Origin: Marinactinospora thermotolerans DSM 45154
Lineage (GTDB): Bacteria > Actinomycetota > Actinomycetes > Streptosporangiales > Streptosporangiaceae
Assembly (NCBI RefSeq): GCF_900167435.1
Contig: NZ_FUWS01000007.1
Span: 163,522 to 227,521 of the forward strand
Direction of reading: 5' to 3'
Length of the DNA stretch: 64,000 nucleotides
The position numbers were made by a program, and so were the translations under genes. Shown piece by piece: positions 35,333 to 43,715 of this stretch (positions are counted from its first letter, which is position 1; each line of letters starts with the position of its first letter). The notes beneath the pieces are model-generated. The model was given only the letters and a program-made list of their open reading frames with translations. It did not search any database and was not told the DNA's origin.

Positions 35333-36292
35333 ATGCAGACGTTCCTGCCCCATGCCGGTTTCGCGGCCTCCGCCCAGGTCCTGGACGATCGCCGTCTGGG
35401 CAAACAACGGGTGGAGACGCTACAGATCCTGCGCGCCCTGGTCTGGCCGGAGTACGGGTGGAAACACCACCCCGCCGTGGCGATGTGGCGGGGGTTCGTC
35501 CCCGCGCTGGTCGGATACGGGGTGGCGATCTGCCGGGAGTGGCGCGAACGGGGCTACTCCGACGCGGTCCTGCCGGCGCTGCTGGAGTTCACCGGTGGCC
35601 GTGTCCCCGAGGAACCCGAGCTGTGCGCGGGCGACCTGATGCCCCCGTGGCTCGGCGCGGAGCCGTTGCACGACTCCCACCGCTCCTCGCTGCTGCGCAA
35701 GGACGCCGCCCATTACCTCGCCCACTTCCCGGAGGTTCCCGAGCACCTGCCCTACGTCTGGCCGCAACCGGTGTTCCCGCGTTGGCCGCTGCGTCGCGGC
35801 CGTCCCGAACCGTTGAGCCCGCGCGAGGCGCTGGCCCTGCTGGGCCTGGAGGAGGCGCCCACCGGGTATTTGGAGGCGGTGGAGCGGGTGTCCCGGGGAG
35901 AGGGCGCCGAGGTCCATCCGACCGCCCCCGGGGACACGACGGCCGGGCTGCTGGCCGGACTGTGCACGCCGGGCGAGACCCTGTGGCTGTTGACCGGGAC
36001 CCCGCCCGCCGAGGTGACGGTGACCGGGGGAACCGGTTCGGCGGGGGTGATCGGCACCGCGAGCGCGTCGGTGGCCCGCCGGCCCGGACCTGAGGACGTG
36101 GCGGCGATGCGCGCCGAGGCGGAGGCGGCGCCGGAGTTCCGCTTCCGCCGCATCCCGCCCGGTGCCGGCGCGGTGCACATCCCCGAGCGGGTGGGACTCG
36201 TCGTGGTCGCCGACGCCGAGATCATCCCCCCGCCGGACGGTCCGCCCGTGCTGCGCCTGTCCGGCGAGGGGACGGCCTGGACCGGGGCGTGA
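35333..36292 (+). CDS. MSMEG_6728-type protein with endonuclease V-like N-terminal domain
   Basis: This is a 319-residue protein. The first 130 residues match the MSMEG_6728 family related to pyrimidine-dimer DNA glycosylase/endonuclease V: MQTFLPHAGFAASAQVLD, RLGKQRVETLQILRALV and a HDSHRSSLLRKDAAHY stretch. Usual members end near residue 160. Here another 150 residues follow, with ALALLGLEEAPTGYLEAVERV and a strand-rich tail with an IPERVGLVVVADAE segment, for which no family is recognised. A DNA repair role is possible but unproven. A perfect hairpin overlaps the stop codon. Confidence 0.75.
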   Translation: MQTFLPHAGFAASAQVLDDRRLGKQRVETLQILRALVWPEYGWKHHPAVAMWRGFVPALVGYGVAICREWRERGYSDAVLPALLEFTGGRVPEEPELCAGDLMPPWLGAEPLHDSHRSSLLRKDAAHYLAHFPEVPEHLPYVWPQPVFPRWPLRRGRPEPLSPREALALLGLEEAPTGYLEAVERVSRGEGAEVHPTAPGDTTAGLLAGLCTPGETLWLLTGTPPAEVTVTGGTGSAGVIGTASASVARRPGPEDVAAMRAEAEAAPEFRFRRIPPGAGAVHIPERVGLVVVADAEIIPPPDGPPVLRLSGEGTAWTGA

Positions 36293-36318
36293 CCTCGCCG
36301 GCCGCGGCCGGCGAGGTC
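36291..36318. terminator. bidirectional hairpin terminator
   Basis: GACCTCGCCGGCC, 2 bases, GGCCGGCGAGGTC: perfect 13-bp arms starting within the plus-strand stop codon and 17 bases from the end of the minus-strand SRPBCC gene. Confidence 0.75.
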
Positions 36319-36334
36319 CCCGGGCAGCGCCGGA

Positions 36335-36964
36335 TCACCTCTCGGGCACGTAGAACTCCGTGGTGGCGCGGACCGCCGAGGCGACCACGTCGGCCGGCGT
36401 TCCGGCCGCCGCGTAGGCCTCGCCCCAGGCGTCACTGAGGCGGCGCGTGTACTCGCGCGCCTCCTCGCTCTGCTCCCACTCGCCGGGGTCCTCGATCGTC
36501 TCCCCGCGCAGGTGCAGGAAGAGCCCCAGCAGGCCCAGGTCCCAGCCGACGCCCGTGGCGCCGGGGCCGTAGCGGTCCCACATCTCCGGCGGGATCACGC
36601 CGATGTGCTCCAGTTCGAAGAGGGTCCGCTCGTCCTCCTGCGGGGTCAGACGGACCTCGACCTCGCTGAACCCGGGGTTCTCCCCGAACAGCCAGCTCAC
36701 CCTCAGCAGGCGCGGGGGTTCGCAACGCAGGATCTCGCCGCCCGCGTTGCCCTCGACCTGGTAGCGCCCGCCGAGACGGAAGTCACCGGTGACCGGCGCG
36801 AACCAGCGCCCGATCCGTTCGGGGTCGGTGCAGGCGTCCCACACGTCCTCGACCTCCGCGTCGTAGACCCGGCGCAGCATCACGGTCTTGGCCTGTCCCT
36901 CGGGGAGGGCACGCTCACCGACCTCGCGGTGCACCTCGTTGATCCGGTCCACGATGTCGCTCAT
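36335..36964 (-). CDS. SRPBCC/AHSA1-type protein
   Basis: This 209-residue START-like protein has the AHSA1 opening (VMLRRVYDAEVEDVWDACTDPERIGRWF) and the strands GEILRCEPPRLLRVSW and RTLFELEHIGVI. It is coupled to the ArsR regulator upstream (overlap at 36961-36964), the widespread ArsR-SRPBCC pair. The domain forms a hydrophobic cavity; the ligand and function are unknown. Confidence 0.88.
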   Translation of the reverse strand: MSDIVDRINEVHREVGERALPEGQAKTVMLRRVYDAEVEDVWDACTDPERIGRWFAPVTGDFRLGGRYQVEGNAGGEILRCEPPRLLRVSWLFGENPGFSEVEVRLTPQEDERTLFELEHIGVIPPEMWDRYGPGATGVGWDLGLLGLFLHLRGETIEDPGEWEQSEEAREYTRRLSDAWGEAYAAAGTPADVVASAVRATTEFYVPER

Positions 36965-37338
36965 TGGTTCTCCTCGTGTTTCGGTCGCTCGACGGCATCA
37001 CCGTCGAGTCGCCGTCTCCGTCTTCCTCGGGCGAGTTCGGTGCCGAGCGCGTCCAGACGTTGCTCCCAGAAGCCGCGGAACCGGTCCAGCCACACGTCCA
37101 CCTCGCGCAGCGGCGCGGCCTCGACGGCGTACAGCCGCCGGGTCCCCGCGACGCGCACCGAGGCGAACCCGTTCTCCCGTAGCACGCGCAGGTGCTGCGA
37201 CACCGCGGGTTGGGAGATCCCGAACTCGGCGCTGATGGCCTCGGTCACGGCTCCGGAGGAGCGCTCCCCTTCGGCCAGCAGTTCCAGGATCCGACGGCGC
37301 ACCGGATCCCCCAGGACATCGAACGCATGCACACCCAC
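36961..37338 (-). CDS. ArsR-family transcriptional regulator
   Basis: This 125-residue winged-helix regulator has the HTH about residues 25-75 (SSGAVTEAISAEFGISQPAVSQHLRVL) and a VRVAGTRRLYAVEA wing. No metal-binding cysteine pair is evident, as usual for the ArsR members paired with SRPBCC proteins. An AT-rich palindrome at 37360-37375 just upstream is its likely operator and suggests autoregulation of the two-gene operon. Confidence 0.92.
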   Translation of the reverse strand: MGVHAFDVLGDPVRRRILELLAEGERSSGAVTEAISAEFGISQPAVSQHLRVLRENGFASVRVAGTRRLYAVEAAPLREVDVWLDRFRGFWEQRLDALGTELARGRRRRRLDGDAVERPKHEENQ

Positions 37339-37359
37339 ACTATTTCACTCTCTGCTTAT

Positions 37360-37375
37360 ATAAGTCAAAACTTAT
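37360..37375. promoter_or_regulatory. probable ArsR operator
   Basis: ATAAGT-CAAA-ACTTAT, 22 bases upstream of the arsR start and inside a short AT-rich patch that stands out in this GC-rich DNA. It probably overlaps the operon promoter. Confidence 0.6.
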
Positions 37376-37547
37376 TATCTGTTCCACGGGTGGTCTCCTC
37401 CCCGGAAACCCGGCGGGCCGGGCGCGTTAGGCTCGAACCGCCCCAGCACCGACCGTCTCGGGACCGCCACGTGACCGTGCACGCGCCACCTCCCCTCTCC
37501 CGCCACCAGGAGACCACGCGCCGTCCGGCCCCTCGGGCGGGTGGCGC

Positions 37548-38636
37548 GTGATCGCGCGCGGCCCCCGACGGCTGGGGCGGCTCCTGCCGGAGGACCCCCG
37601 CTCGGTCGGCCCCTATGAGCTGATCGGTCGCATCGGCACCGGTGGAATGGGGACCGTCTACGCCGGCCGGACCGAGGGACTGAGCGGATACCTCGCCGTC
37701 AAGGTGGTCCACGACGTCCATGCCGCGTCCCCCGACTTCCGCGCCCGCTTCGCGCGCGAGGCCCGCGCCCTGGCCCGCGTGGACAGTCCCTGTGTCGCGC
37801 GCTTCGTCCAGGCCGACGTGGAGGCCCCACGCCCCTGGCTGGCGACGGAGTACGCGCCCGGTCCGACCCTGCGCCACCACGTCGAGCGCCGGGGCGCGCT
37901 ACGCGGGGGCATGCTGCTGGGGCTGGCCGTCGGGGTCGCCGACGCCCTGCGCTCGATCCACGACGCCGGGGTGGTGCACCGCGACCTCAAACCCGGCAAC
38001 GTCATCCTCGCCCCGGGCGGCCCCAAGGTGCTGGACTTCGGCATCGCCCACGCCCCAGTGGAGGACGCGACCCGCTGGCTGCGATTGCGCCGGCTACGCC
38101 GCAGGACCCGGGAACTGCGCATACCCGACCCGCCCGGCCTGCTCGACCCGCCGGGACCGGGCCCGCGGACCGGCCGTGACGCGGTCGGCACGCCCGGCTG
38201 GATCAGTCCCGAGCAGTACCGGGGCGAGGCGGTCACCGCCCGTTCCGACGTGTTCCTGTGGGGCGCCCTCGTGGCCTTCGCCGCGGCCCGGCACGACCCG
38301 TTCGGCCACGGCCATCCCCGGGAGCTGGCTCGCCGCGTCCTGACGGAGGAGCCCGATCTGGCGGGCCTGCCGGCGGGGCTGGAGGAGCTGGTCGTCACGG
38401 CGATGGCGAAGGACCCGGCCGCGCGGCCGGAGTCGGCCCCCCTGCTCCATCGGACGCTGGCACTGGCCGAACGCCGCGCCCCTTCGCCGACGGACCCCGA
38501 TGCGGAAGGCGAGCGTCGCAGGGTCCGCGCCCTGCTCGCCCGGGAGTGGACCGGGGTCGCGGCACGGCCGGCCGGACCTCCGCGGCGGGGACCGTCCGAC
38601 GTGTTCGGCAGGCGCGGGGTCGAGCGGCGGGTGTGA
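37548..38636 (+). CDS. serine/threonine protein kinase
   Basis: This is a 362-residue Hanks-type kinase starting at GTG. The Gly-rich loop is IGTGGMG (29-35), the ATP lysine K52, the catalytic loop HRDLKPGN (about 144-151) and DFG (163-165); the activation segment ends in [11 protein letters not shown]. It has no transmembrane segment or PASTA/sensor domain, unlike PknB. The kinase domain is followed only by about 85 Arg/Pro-rich residues, so it is a soluble kinase of unknown target. Confidence 0.9.
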   Translation: MIARGPRRLGRLLPEDPRSVGPYELIGRIGTGGMGTVYAGRTEGLSGYLAVKVVHDVHAASPDFRARFAREARALARVDSPCVARFVQADVEAPRPWLATEYAPGPTLRHHVERRGALRGGMLLGLAVGVADALRSIHDAGVVHRDLKPGNVILAPGGPKVLDFGIAHAPVEDATRWLRLRRLRRRTRELRIPDPPGLLDPPGPGPRTGRDAVGTPGWISPEQYRGEAVTARSDVFLWGALVAFAAARHDPFGHGHPRELARRVLTEEPDLAGLPAGLEELVVTAMAKDPAARPESAPLLHRTLALAERRAPSPTDPDAEGERRRVRALLAREWTGVAARPAGPPRRGPSDVFGRRGVERRV

Positions 38637-38878
38637 CCCGCCCCCTCGTCTGCCCCGATGAAGCGGGGAACCACGTTCCACCACGAGACGTCGGAGTACG
38701 TGGAGGGGTCGCCGCGGGCGCCTTGTCGCGGCCCCTCCACCGACGTGCCACTCCGGCACCGAGGCTTCACCCCGGCGACACCGTGATTTCGCGTCCCGCG
38801 CCATCACCCAGGGCACAATCCGGAAAAGACCAGATTTCCACATTTCTTTGCTTTCCTCATCAGGAATCCCGGAAGAGA
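38637..38878. other. intergenic region with an AT-rich end
   Basis: Only the last 70 bases (38806-38878) are AT-richer and could hold the glycosyltransferase promoter. No gene is recognised. Confidence 0.35.
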
Positions 38879-39121
38879 ATGCCCGCACCGAGCGCACCGG
38901 CCCTGGAAATAGACACGGCCCTCTCCTCGGAAGAGAGCCCTTTGGCTACAATTCCGGCGAGAATTGTCCACCTCCCCTCGCTCATGCCGGAAGGCGGACG
39001 CGCAGCGGCCACCGTCCGTGAGCCCGGCACCACGGCGACACGCGAACGGGGTCCCCACTCACCCGTCCCGCGGGGCGGGGTGCGCATCACGGCCGGACCC
39101 GACAGTGAGGACAGAGCGTGA
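38879..39121 (+). CDS. possible small protein coupled to the GT2 gene
   Basis: An 80-residue frame begins at an ATG preceded closely by GGAAGAG and ends in a TGA overlapping the GTG start of the glycosyltransferase (GTGA), the usual sign of coupling. The first half has an amphipathic look (LEIDTALSSEE, IPARIVHLPS); the second is Arg/Pro-rich. No family is recognised. It could equally be a leader without a protein product. Confidence 0.3.
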   Translation: MPAPSAPALEIDTALSSEESPLATIPARIVHLPSLMPEGGRAAATVREPGTTATRERGPHSPVPRGGVRITAGPDSEDRA

Positions 39122-39960
39122 GGATTTCGGTGATCGTCCCGGCCTACAACGAAGAGGCCGTGATCGGGCGGTGCCTGGACGCGCTGCTCGCCCAGACCGA
39201 GCCGATCGACGAGATCCTCGTCGTCGACAACAACTCCACCGACCGCACCGCCGACATCGTCCGGGGATACCGGCATCGCGGGGTCCGGCTCCTCTCCGAA
39301 CCCCGCCAGGGTCTGATCCCCGCGCGCGACCACGGTTTCGACAGCGCCGACGGTGACGTCCTCGGCCGCATCGACGCCGACACCGTGGTCGAGGCCGACT
39401 GGGCGGCCCGGCTGCGCGAGGTGTTCGCCGACCCGACCGTGGCCGCCGCCACCGGTCCCTCCTGGTTCCACGACGCTCCCCTGCGGCGCACCGGCCTGGC
39501 CGCCCAGCGGTTACTGTGCCATCGGGTCAACCGGGTCCTGTCGGGACACCCGATGCTGTGGGGGTCGAACATGGCGTTGAGCCGGGTCGGGTGGGAGAAG
39601 CTGCGCGGCCACACCTGCCCCGGCCCCGACATCTTCGAGGACCTCGACCTCGCCATCCACCTGCACCGACTGGGCCTGCGCGTCCACTACGCCGAGCGTC
39701 TGCGCGCCGCCACCTCGATCCGCCGGCTCAGCGGCCCCGCCGGCGACCTGCGCCGCTACCTGCGCATGTGGCCGCGCACCTACCGGCTGCACGGGCAGCG
39801 CCGCGCCGCGGCGGGCGCCGTGGCCGTGGCGGCGGTGGGCCAGGCGCTGATGTATCCGACCAACGTCCTGCTGGTGCGCCCCTACTCTCCGGACACCGGT
39901 GGAACGCCGGTGACGCGGTTCTTCTCCCGCGCCTCCGGCGCGGCCCGCCCCCTGCCCTGA
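39118..39960 (+). CDS. family 2 glycosyltransferase
   Basis: This 280-residue GT-A enzyme opens with the standard strand ISVIVPAYNEEAVIGRCLDALLAQT. The first Asp pair lies in ILVVDNNSTDRT and the DxD metal motif in RIDADT. No transmembrane segment is clear at the C-terminus, though an AVAVAAVGQALMYPTNVLL stretch is mildly hydrophobic and may attach to the membrane. It transfers a sugar from a nucleotide donor; neither donor nor acceptor can be read. GTG start overlaps the upstream stop. Confidence 0.85.
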   Translation: MRISVIVPAYNEEAVIGRCLDALLAQTEPIDEILVVDNNSTDRTADIVRGYRHRGVRLLSEPRQGLIPARDHGFDSADGDVLGRIDADTVVEADWAARLREVFADPTVAAATGPSWFHDAPLRRTGLAAQRLLCHRVNRVLSGHPMLWGSNMALSRVGWEKLRGHTCPGPDIFEDLDLAIHLHRLGLRVHYAERLRAATSIRRLSGPAGDLRRYLRMWPRTYRLHGQRRAAAGAVAVAAVGQALMYPTNVLLVRPYSPDTGGTPVTRFFSRASGAARPLP

Positions 39961-40009
39961 CCCGTCGGCCCATCGGCGCGGCGCCGCTCCCCGGTCCCAC
40001 CATGGGGCC

Positions 40010-40526
40010 GCGTCTCCTCCTCGCCGGTGTGCCCGGCGGCGGCCAGGCCGGCCAGGGCCGCCTCGGCGAAGGCGTCGACCGACGCGGGGCGGCGCCGGGG
40101 CGCCCACACCACCGAGGTGCGCCAGGCCAGGGGCGCTCCCTCCAGGGGAAGCCAGACCAGTCCCTCCGGCAGACCGCCCAGCGGACGTTCGTTGAAGTGG
40201 ATCCCCTGTCCGCCAGAACCAGGCCGTTGACGAAGAGCGGGTTGCGCGCGTGCCGGACGGCTCCGGGCCGAGACCCCTCGGAACGGCAGTCGGACAGGAT
40301 CCGGTCGTAGAGCATCGGCGCCATGGCTCGGGGGAAGATCACCAGGGGCGCTCCGTTGAGGTCCCTCATCCGCACCTCTCCCCCGCGCGGGGGTGGCCGA
40401 CCGGGAGCAGCACCCCCAGCGAGCGCCGCACCACCGGCCCCGACTCCAGGCCGGAGGTGCCGGAGGAGTGCCGCACGACCCCGACATCCGGCGTCGCCTC
40501 GCGTAGGGCCGCCGTCTGTTCGCCAT
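40010..40526 (-). pseudogene. LysR-family regulator remnant (substrate-binding domain only)
   Basis: Three minus-strand segments in different frames together spell a LysR substrate-binding domain: LREATPDVGVV...VLLPVGHP (40,515 to 40,368), LNGAPLVIFPRAMAPMLYDRI...NGLVLADRG (40,369 to about 40,210), and GIHFNERPLGGLPEGLVWLP to LAGLAAAGH (from about 40,205). Frameshifts near 40,367 and 40,207 join them. The whole HTH domain is missing: homology begins abruptly at about 40,515, a dozen bases from where a divergent transporter remnant begins. This gene cannot make a working regulator. Confidence 0.78.
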
Positions 40527-40528
40527 GA

Positions 40529-41020
40529 GCAGTCACACGATCTCCTACATGGCTGACCAGCGTGGTGGCGATGCTCGCCTCCCCGGCGCTGTGCCCGTTC
40601 GCGGCGAGGGCCGGCGACCGGTTCGGGCGCCGGCCGATGCCGCTGGCGGCCTGTGGCGGGTTCGTCGTGCTGACCGCTGCGGCCTTCCACCTGATGGGCA
40701 CCGGTCTGGCCGGCGCGCTGGTCCGCACGTCAACGTTGGCCATGCTGGTCGCGGTGATCGGGACGTCCCACGTCCCGGCGATGGTGGAGATGTTCCCCGC
40801 GCAGCTGCGGGCCGGCGGTTCGGCCCTGGGCTACACCACGGCCTACGTCCTGTTCGGCGGGACCGCGCCCTCCGTGGCGACCTGGCCGGTGATCGCCTCG
40901 GGCAGCGCTGTCGCCCCGGCCTACTATCTGGTCGGCGCCGCGGTCATCGGCGTCCTGGTGGCGGCGCTGCTGTTCAAGGAGACGAGGTCGCTGTCGCTGA
41001 CGCGCACGACGGTGCGCTGA
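40529..41020 (+). pseudogene. MFS (metabolite:H+ symporter) C-terminal remnant
   Basis: The frame opens after a stop at 40526-40528 and is fully open to 41020. It encodes only the C-terminal five or so membrane segments of an MHS-family symporter: the loop motif GDRFGRRP, the MFPAQLRAGGSALGYTTAY stretch, and the final APAYYLVGAAVIGVL helix. The first seven helices are absent. With the LysR remnant it represents a former divergent regulator-transporter pair. A terminator at 41033 is preserved. Confidence 0.8.
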
Positions 41021-41032
41021 CCGGTCCCGGTG

Positions 41033-41057
41033 TCCCCGCCCCGGCAAGGGGCGGGGA
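41033..41057. terminator. bidirectional hairpin terminator
   Basis: TCCCCGCCCC, 5 bases, GGGGCGGGGA: perfect 10-bp arms between the MFS remnant and the convergent DsbA-like gene. Confidence 0.75.
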
Positions 41058-41061
41058 CGGC

Positions 41062-41811
41062 TCACCCCGCCGCCGCGATGGCCTGGGACAGTCCCTGGGC
41101 GGTGAAGATCTCCTCGCCCTGGAGGCGCCCGTCGACGTAGACCGCCGGCGTCCCCTGGAAGGCGTTCTCCCCCGAGTAACGTTCCGCGACGGCGGCCGTG
41201 GCGTCGAGCACCTCACCGACATAGGTGCCCGTCAGGAAGCTCTCGTCGGTTTCGGGTCCGCTCACGGAGACGCGCCGGGCGTTCGCCCAACGCTGGGCGA
41301 CGGTGTTCTCGGCGTCGACCCGTTCGGCGAAGGCCGCGTTGGAGATCCCGACCTGCTCCCCCCACGCCCGCAGGTCCAACGGGACGAACCCCTCGGCGTC
41401 CTCGGGCGGCTGGTTGGCGAACAGCAGATCCTTGTACTCCACGAACCTGCCGTGGTCGGCCGCGGCGCGTGCCGCGGCGGCGGCTCTCAGCGAGTTGACG
41501 CCGGCCGGCCCGGGGGCTCCCGCGAAGACCGACACCGGACGGTAGTGGACGATGGCCACGCCGTCCTCGGCGACCTCCTTCAGGGTCCGGGCGTTGACCT
41601 CCTCGAAACGGCGGCAGACCGGGCACTGGAAGTCGAGGTAGACCTCCACGATCGGCGCCCACTCGCCGGCCCGGGCCAGCACGACGCTGCCGTCCTCCTG
41701 GAGGATCTGCGGGGGGCGTGGCCCCCCGAGTCCCGTGTCGGCGCCTGCGGTCGGCGTCGCGGGAGGGGGGTGTCCCGGACCGACCGGCCACTGCGGATCC
41801 GAGTCGGTCAT
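41062..41811 (-). CDS. DsbA-family thioredoxin-fold protein
   Basis: The ATG at 41811 gives 249 residues. After a Pro/Gly-rich N-terminus the thioredoxin fold carries a CPVC active site (Cys63-Cys66 in LDFQCPVC) and the cis-Pro loop QGTPAVYVDG. It therefore should be a thiol-disulfide oxidoreductase. Unlike most actinobacterial relatives, no signal peptide or membrane anchor is visible before the domain, so it seems cytoplasmic unless the start lies further upstream. The 58-residue gene upstream is 166 bases away. Confidence 0.82.
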   Translation of the reverse strand: MTDSDPQWPVGPGHPPPATPTAGADTGLGGPRPPQILQEDGSVVLARAGEWAPIVEVYLDFQCPVCRRFEEVNARTLKEVAEDGVAIVHYRPVSVFAGAPGPAGVNSLRAAAAARAAADHGRFVEYKDLLFANQPPEDAEGFVPLDLRAWGEQVGISNAAFAERVDAENTVAQRWANARRVSVSGPETDESFLTGTYVGEVLDATAAVAERYSGENAFQGTPAVYVDGRLQGEEIFTAQGLSQAIAAAG

Positions 41812-41977
41812 GACGGGACCTCCCGGCCGCGTCGGCGAGGGCGTGGGGCCTCTGGGAGGACGCACGGCGCTGCTGCGGTCATCTTCGAACACCTCCGGGG
41901 TCGAACGAGACGGCCGACCCGCTCGGGACCGGCCGCGACACGTCTTCCTGCGGCACCTCGACGGTGCCCGGTCCGGA

Positions 41978-42154
41978 TCAGCCCTCGATCGGCAGCTCGT
42001 CGAGGTTGTGCACGTGGCTCTCCTGAAGCCGCATGACGGCCTCGTCCCCCTTGAAGAAGGTGAGCAGACCGTCCTCGCGCACGATCTGGTCGGCGTCCAG
42101 CGTCTGGATGGTCGAGTTCTCACCGTCGCTGTACTCGATGCGGTACCTGGTCAT
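41978..42154 (-). CDS. 58-residue conserved hypothetical protein
   Basis: A complete gene hidden by its size: ATG at 42154, TGA at 41978-41980, with GGGGGGACC seven bases before the ATG. The product begins MTRYRIEYSDGE, continues through QTLDADQIVREDGLLTFF and ends LDELPIEG. It is acidic and strand-rich with no membrane segment; similar tiny proteins occur widely in actinobacteria. It is likely cotranscribed with the DsbA-like gene. Function unknown. Confidence 0.7.
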   Translation of the reverse strand: MTRYRIEYSDGENSTIQTLDADQIVREDGLLTFFKGDEAVMRLQESHVHNLDELPIEG

Positions 42155-42357
42155 CTTCTGGTCCCCCCGTGGGCTCTCGCGGTGCGCGGCGACGGCCCCG
42201 TCTCCCCCGACCGTGCTCCCGCGCGGTGGCGACCGCCGCGCGGACGTGACGGGCCACCCCGCCTCTCAATATAACGAGACGCAGTAGATCAATGACAAAG
42301 CGTGATAAAAGTGTCGCGTCCCCACTGCGCGGGTCCCGGAGCCCACGGAAACGGGAA

Positions 42358-42377
42358 AGACCCGTGAACACGGGTCT
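42358..42377 (-). terminator. hairpin after a tRNA remnant
   Basis: AGACCCGTG-AA-CACGGGTCT on the plus strand. Read on the minus strand it is followed by TTTCCC and stands seven bases after the tRNA-like 3' end. Confidence 0.55.
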
Positions 42378-42383
42378 CGCCCG

Positions 42384-42427
42384 CGCACCACCAGGGGCTC
42401 GAACCCGGAACCGCCGGTCAAGAGCCC
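42384..42427 (-). pseudogene. 3' half of a tRNA-Lys, degenerate
   Basis: The minus-strand sequence reads an anticodon loop CTCTTGA, a TTCGAGC T-loop with a mostly paired stem, and an acceptor 3' strand GTGGTGC. It aligns with the intact tRNA-Lys(CUU) genes of this window over the whole 3' half with one gap (about 33 of 45 positions). No matching 5' half or acceptor partner is present. It is a decayed or partly deleted tRNA gene, or an old integration scar. Confidence 0.55.
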
Positions 42428-42846
42428 CCGCCGCCGCTCCGTCCCAGGAGGCCTACCACCACGACGGCCCCGCACCGGTTCCCGACGGCCGGTCCCCTGT
42501 CCGCTGGACGGCCGCGAAGGGACCGCTCCTTCCTGGCACGCGCCGGGAACCGGAGGCCCCCGCGGAGCTCTGCCAGAGGACGCCGGGCGCGCGGCCGGAG
42601 ACGTCGACACCGGAAGGTCCACCTGGTCATGGGCCGGTGAAGCGCGCACCGTCTCCACGGCGGGGCACCGGCAGCGCTCATCATCAGTGCCCCGGAGAAG
42701 GCCGCCCCTCATCCTGCACCGGGACGGTCGCCACCGCCAAAGGCGTCAGGGATCGGGCGACACCGGGTGCGGGGAATGTCGCCGGGACCGGGCGGTGCGC
42801 CCTTGTTGAGACGCGGCGCACCGCCACGGCCTGCCGGGTTCCCCGT
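42428..42846. other. non-coding stretch after the tRNA remnant
   Basis: No frame here is convincing and no repeat or integrase fragment was seen. It may hold degraded sequence continuous with the tRNA remnant. Confidence 0.35.
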
Positions 42847-43629
42847 TCAGGCGCCGGCGCCGCCGTCGACCGGCACGATCGCGCCGGTGACCATCGAGGC
42901 GCGGTCGCTGAGCAGCCACGCGGCCACCTCGGCCACCTCGCGGGGCTCGGCCATGCGGCCGAGTGGGGTCGCCGCCCTGTTGCGCTCGATGATGCCCGGG
43001 GAGACCGCCTCCCACGCCTCCATCATCTCCGTGGCGGTGCCGCCGGGGGTGATGCCGTTGACGCGGATGCCCCGACCGCCCCAGGTCACGGCCGCGGTCT
43101 CGGTGATGCTGTTGAGCGCGCGCTTCATAGCGCCATAGGCGGGCAGGGCGGGGTTCGCGCGACGGCTGCCGATGCTCGAGGTGTTGACGATCGCCCCGCC
43201 GCCGTTGCGCTGCATGAGTGCGGCCTCGGCGGTCATGGCGGTCCAGTGCGAGCGGAAGTTCACGGCGAACTGCTCGTCGATGTCCTCGTCGGTCGTGGAA
43301 TCGAGCGGGCCGGGCCGCTGGACCGCCGCGCCGTTGTTGAAGGCGCCGTCGAGCCGTCCGTGCAGCTCTTCGACGCGGCCGACGGCGGCGCGGATACTCC
43401 CGCGGTCGGCGAGGTCCATGGTGACGGCGTCGGCGACACCTCCGTCGGCACGGATCTCGGCGACGATGCGGTCGAGGGCGTCAGTGCTGCGGGCGGCCAG
43501 CACGACGGCCGCGCCCTCGGAGGCGAAGAGCCGGGCCGCGGCGGCCCCGATGCCGCGGCTGGCGCCGGTGATGAACACGACCTTGCCGGTGAGCAGGCCG
43601 ATGGGTGCGATGTCGGTGGTGTTCGTCAT
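42847..43629 (-). CDS. SDR-family oxidoreductase
   Basis: The ATG at 43629 gives 260 residues. Cofactor loop ITGASRGIGAA, SSIGS before the active site and YGAMK as the YxxxK pair are all present; the usual NNAG reads NNGA, a tolerated variant. It is divergent from an MmyB-type regulator 86 bases away, the very common actinobacterial pair in which the regulator controls the SDR. Substrate unknown. Confidence 0.87.
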   Translation of the reverse strand: MTNTTDIAPIGLLTGKVVFITGASRGIGAAAARLFASEGAAVVLAARSTDALDRIVAEIRADGGVADAVTMDLADRGSIRAAVGRVEELHGRLDGAFNNGAAVQRPGPLDSTTDEDIDEQFAVNFRSHWTAMTAEAALMQRNGGGAIVNTSSIGSRRANPALPAYGAMKRALNSITETAAVTWGGRGIRVNGITPGGTATEMMEAWEAVSPGIIERNRAATPLGRMAEPREVAEVAAWLLSDRASMVTGAIVPVDGGAGA

Positions 43630-43715
43630 GACGACAGCATCCGGCCGGTCCCCCGACCGGATGCAGGCACAGGCAGTACCAGGATCCGCCGCCGGACAGC
43701 GTGCAGACTCGGGGT

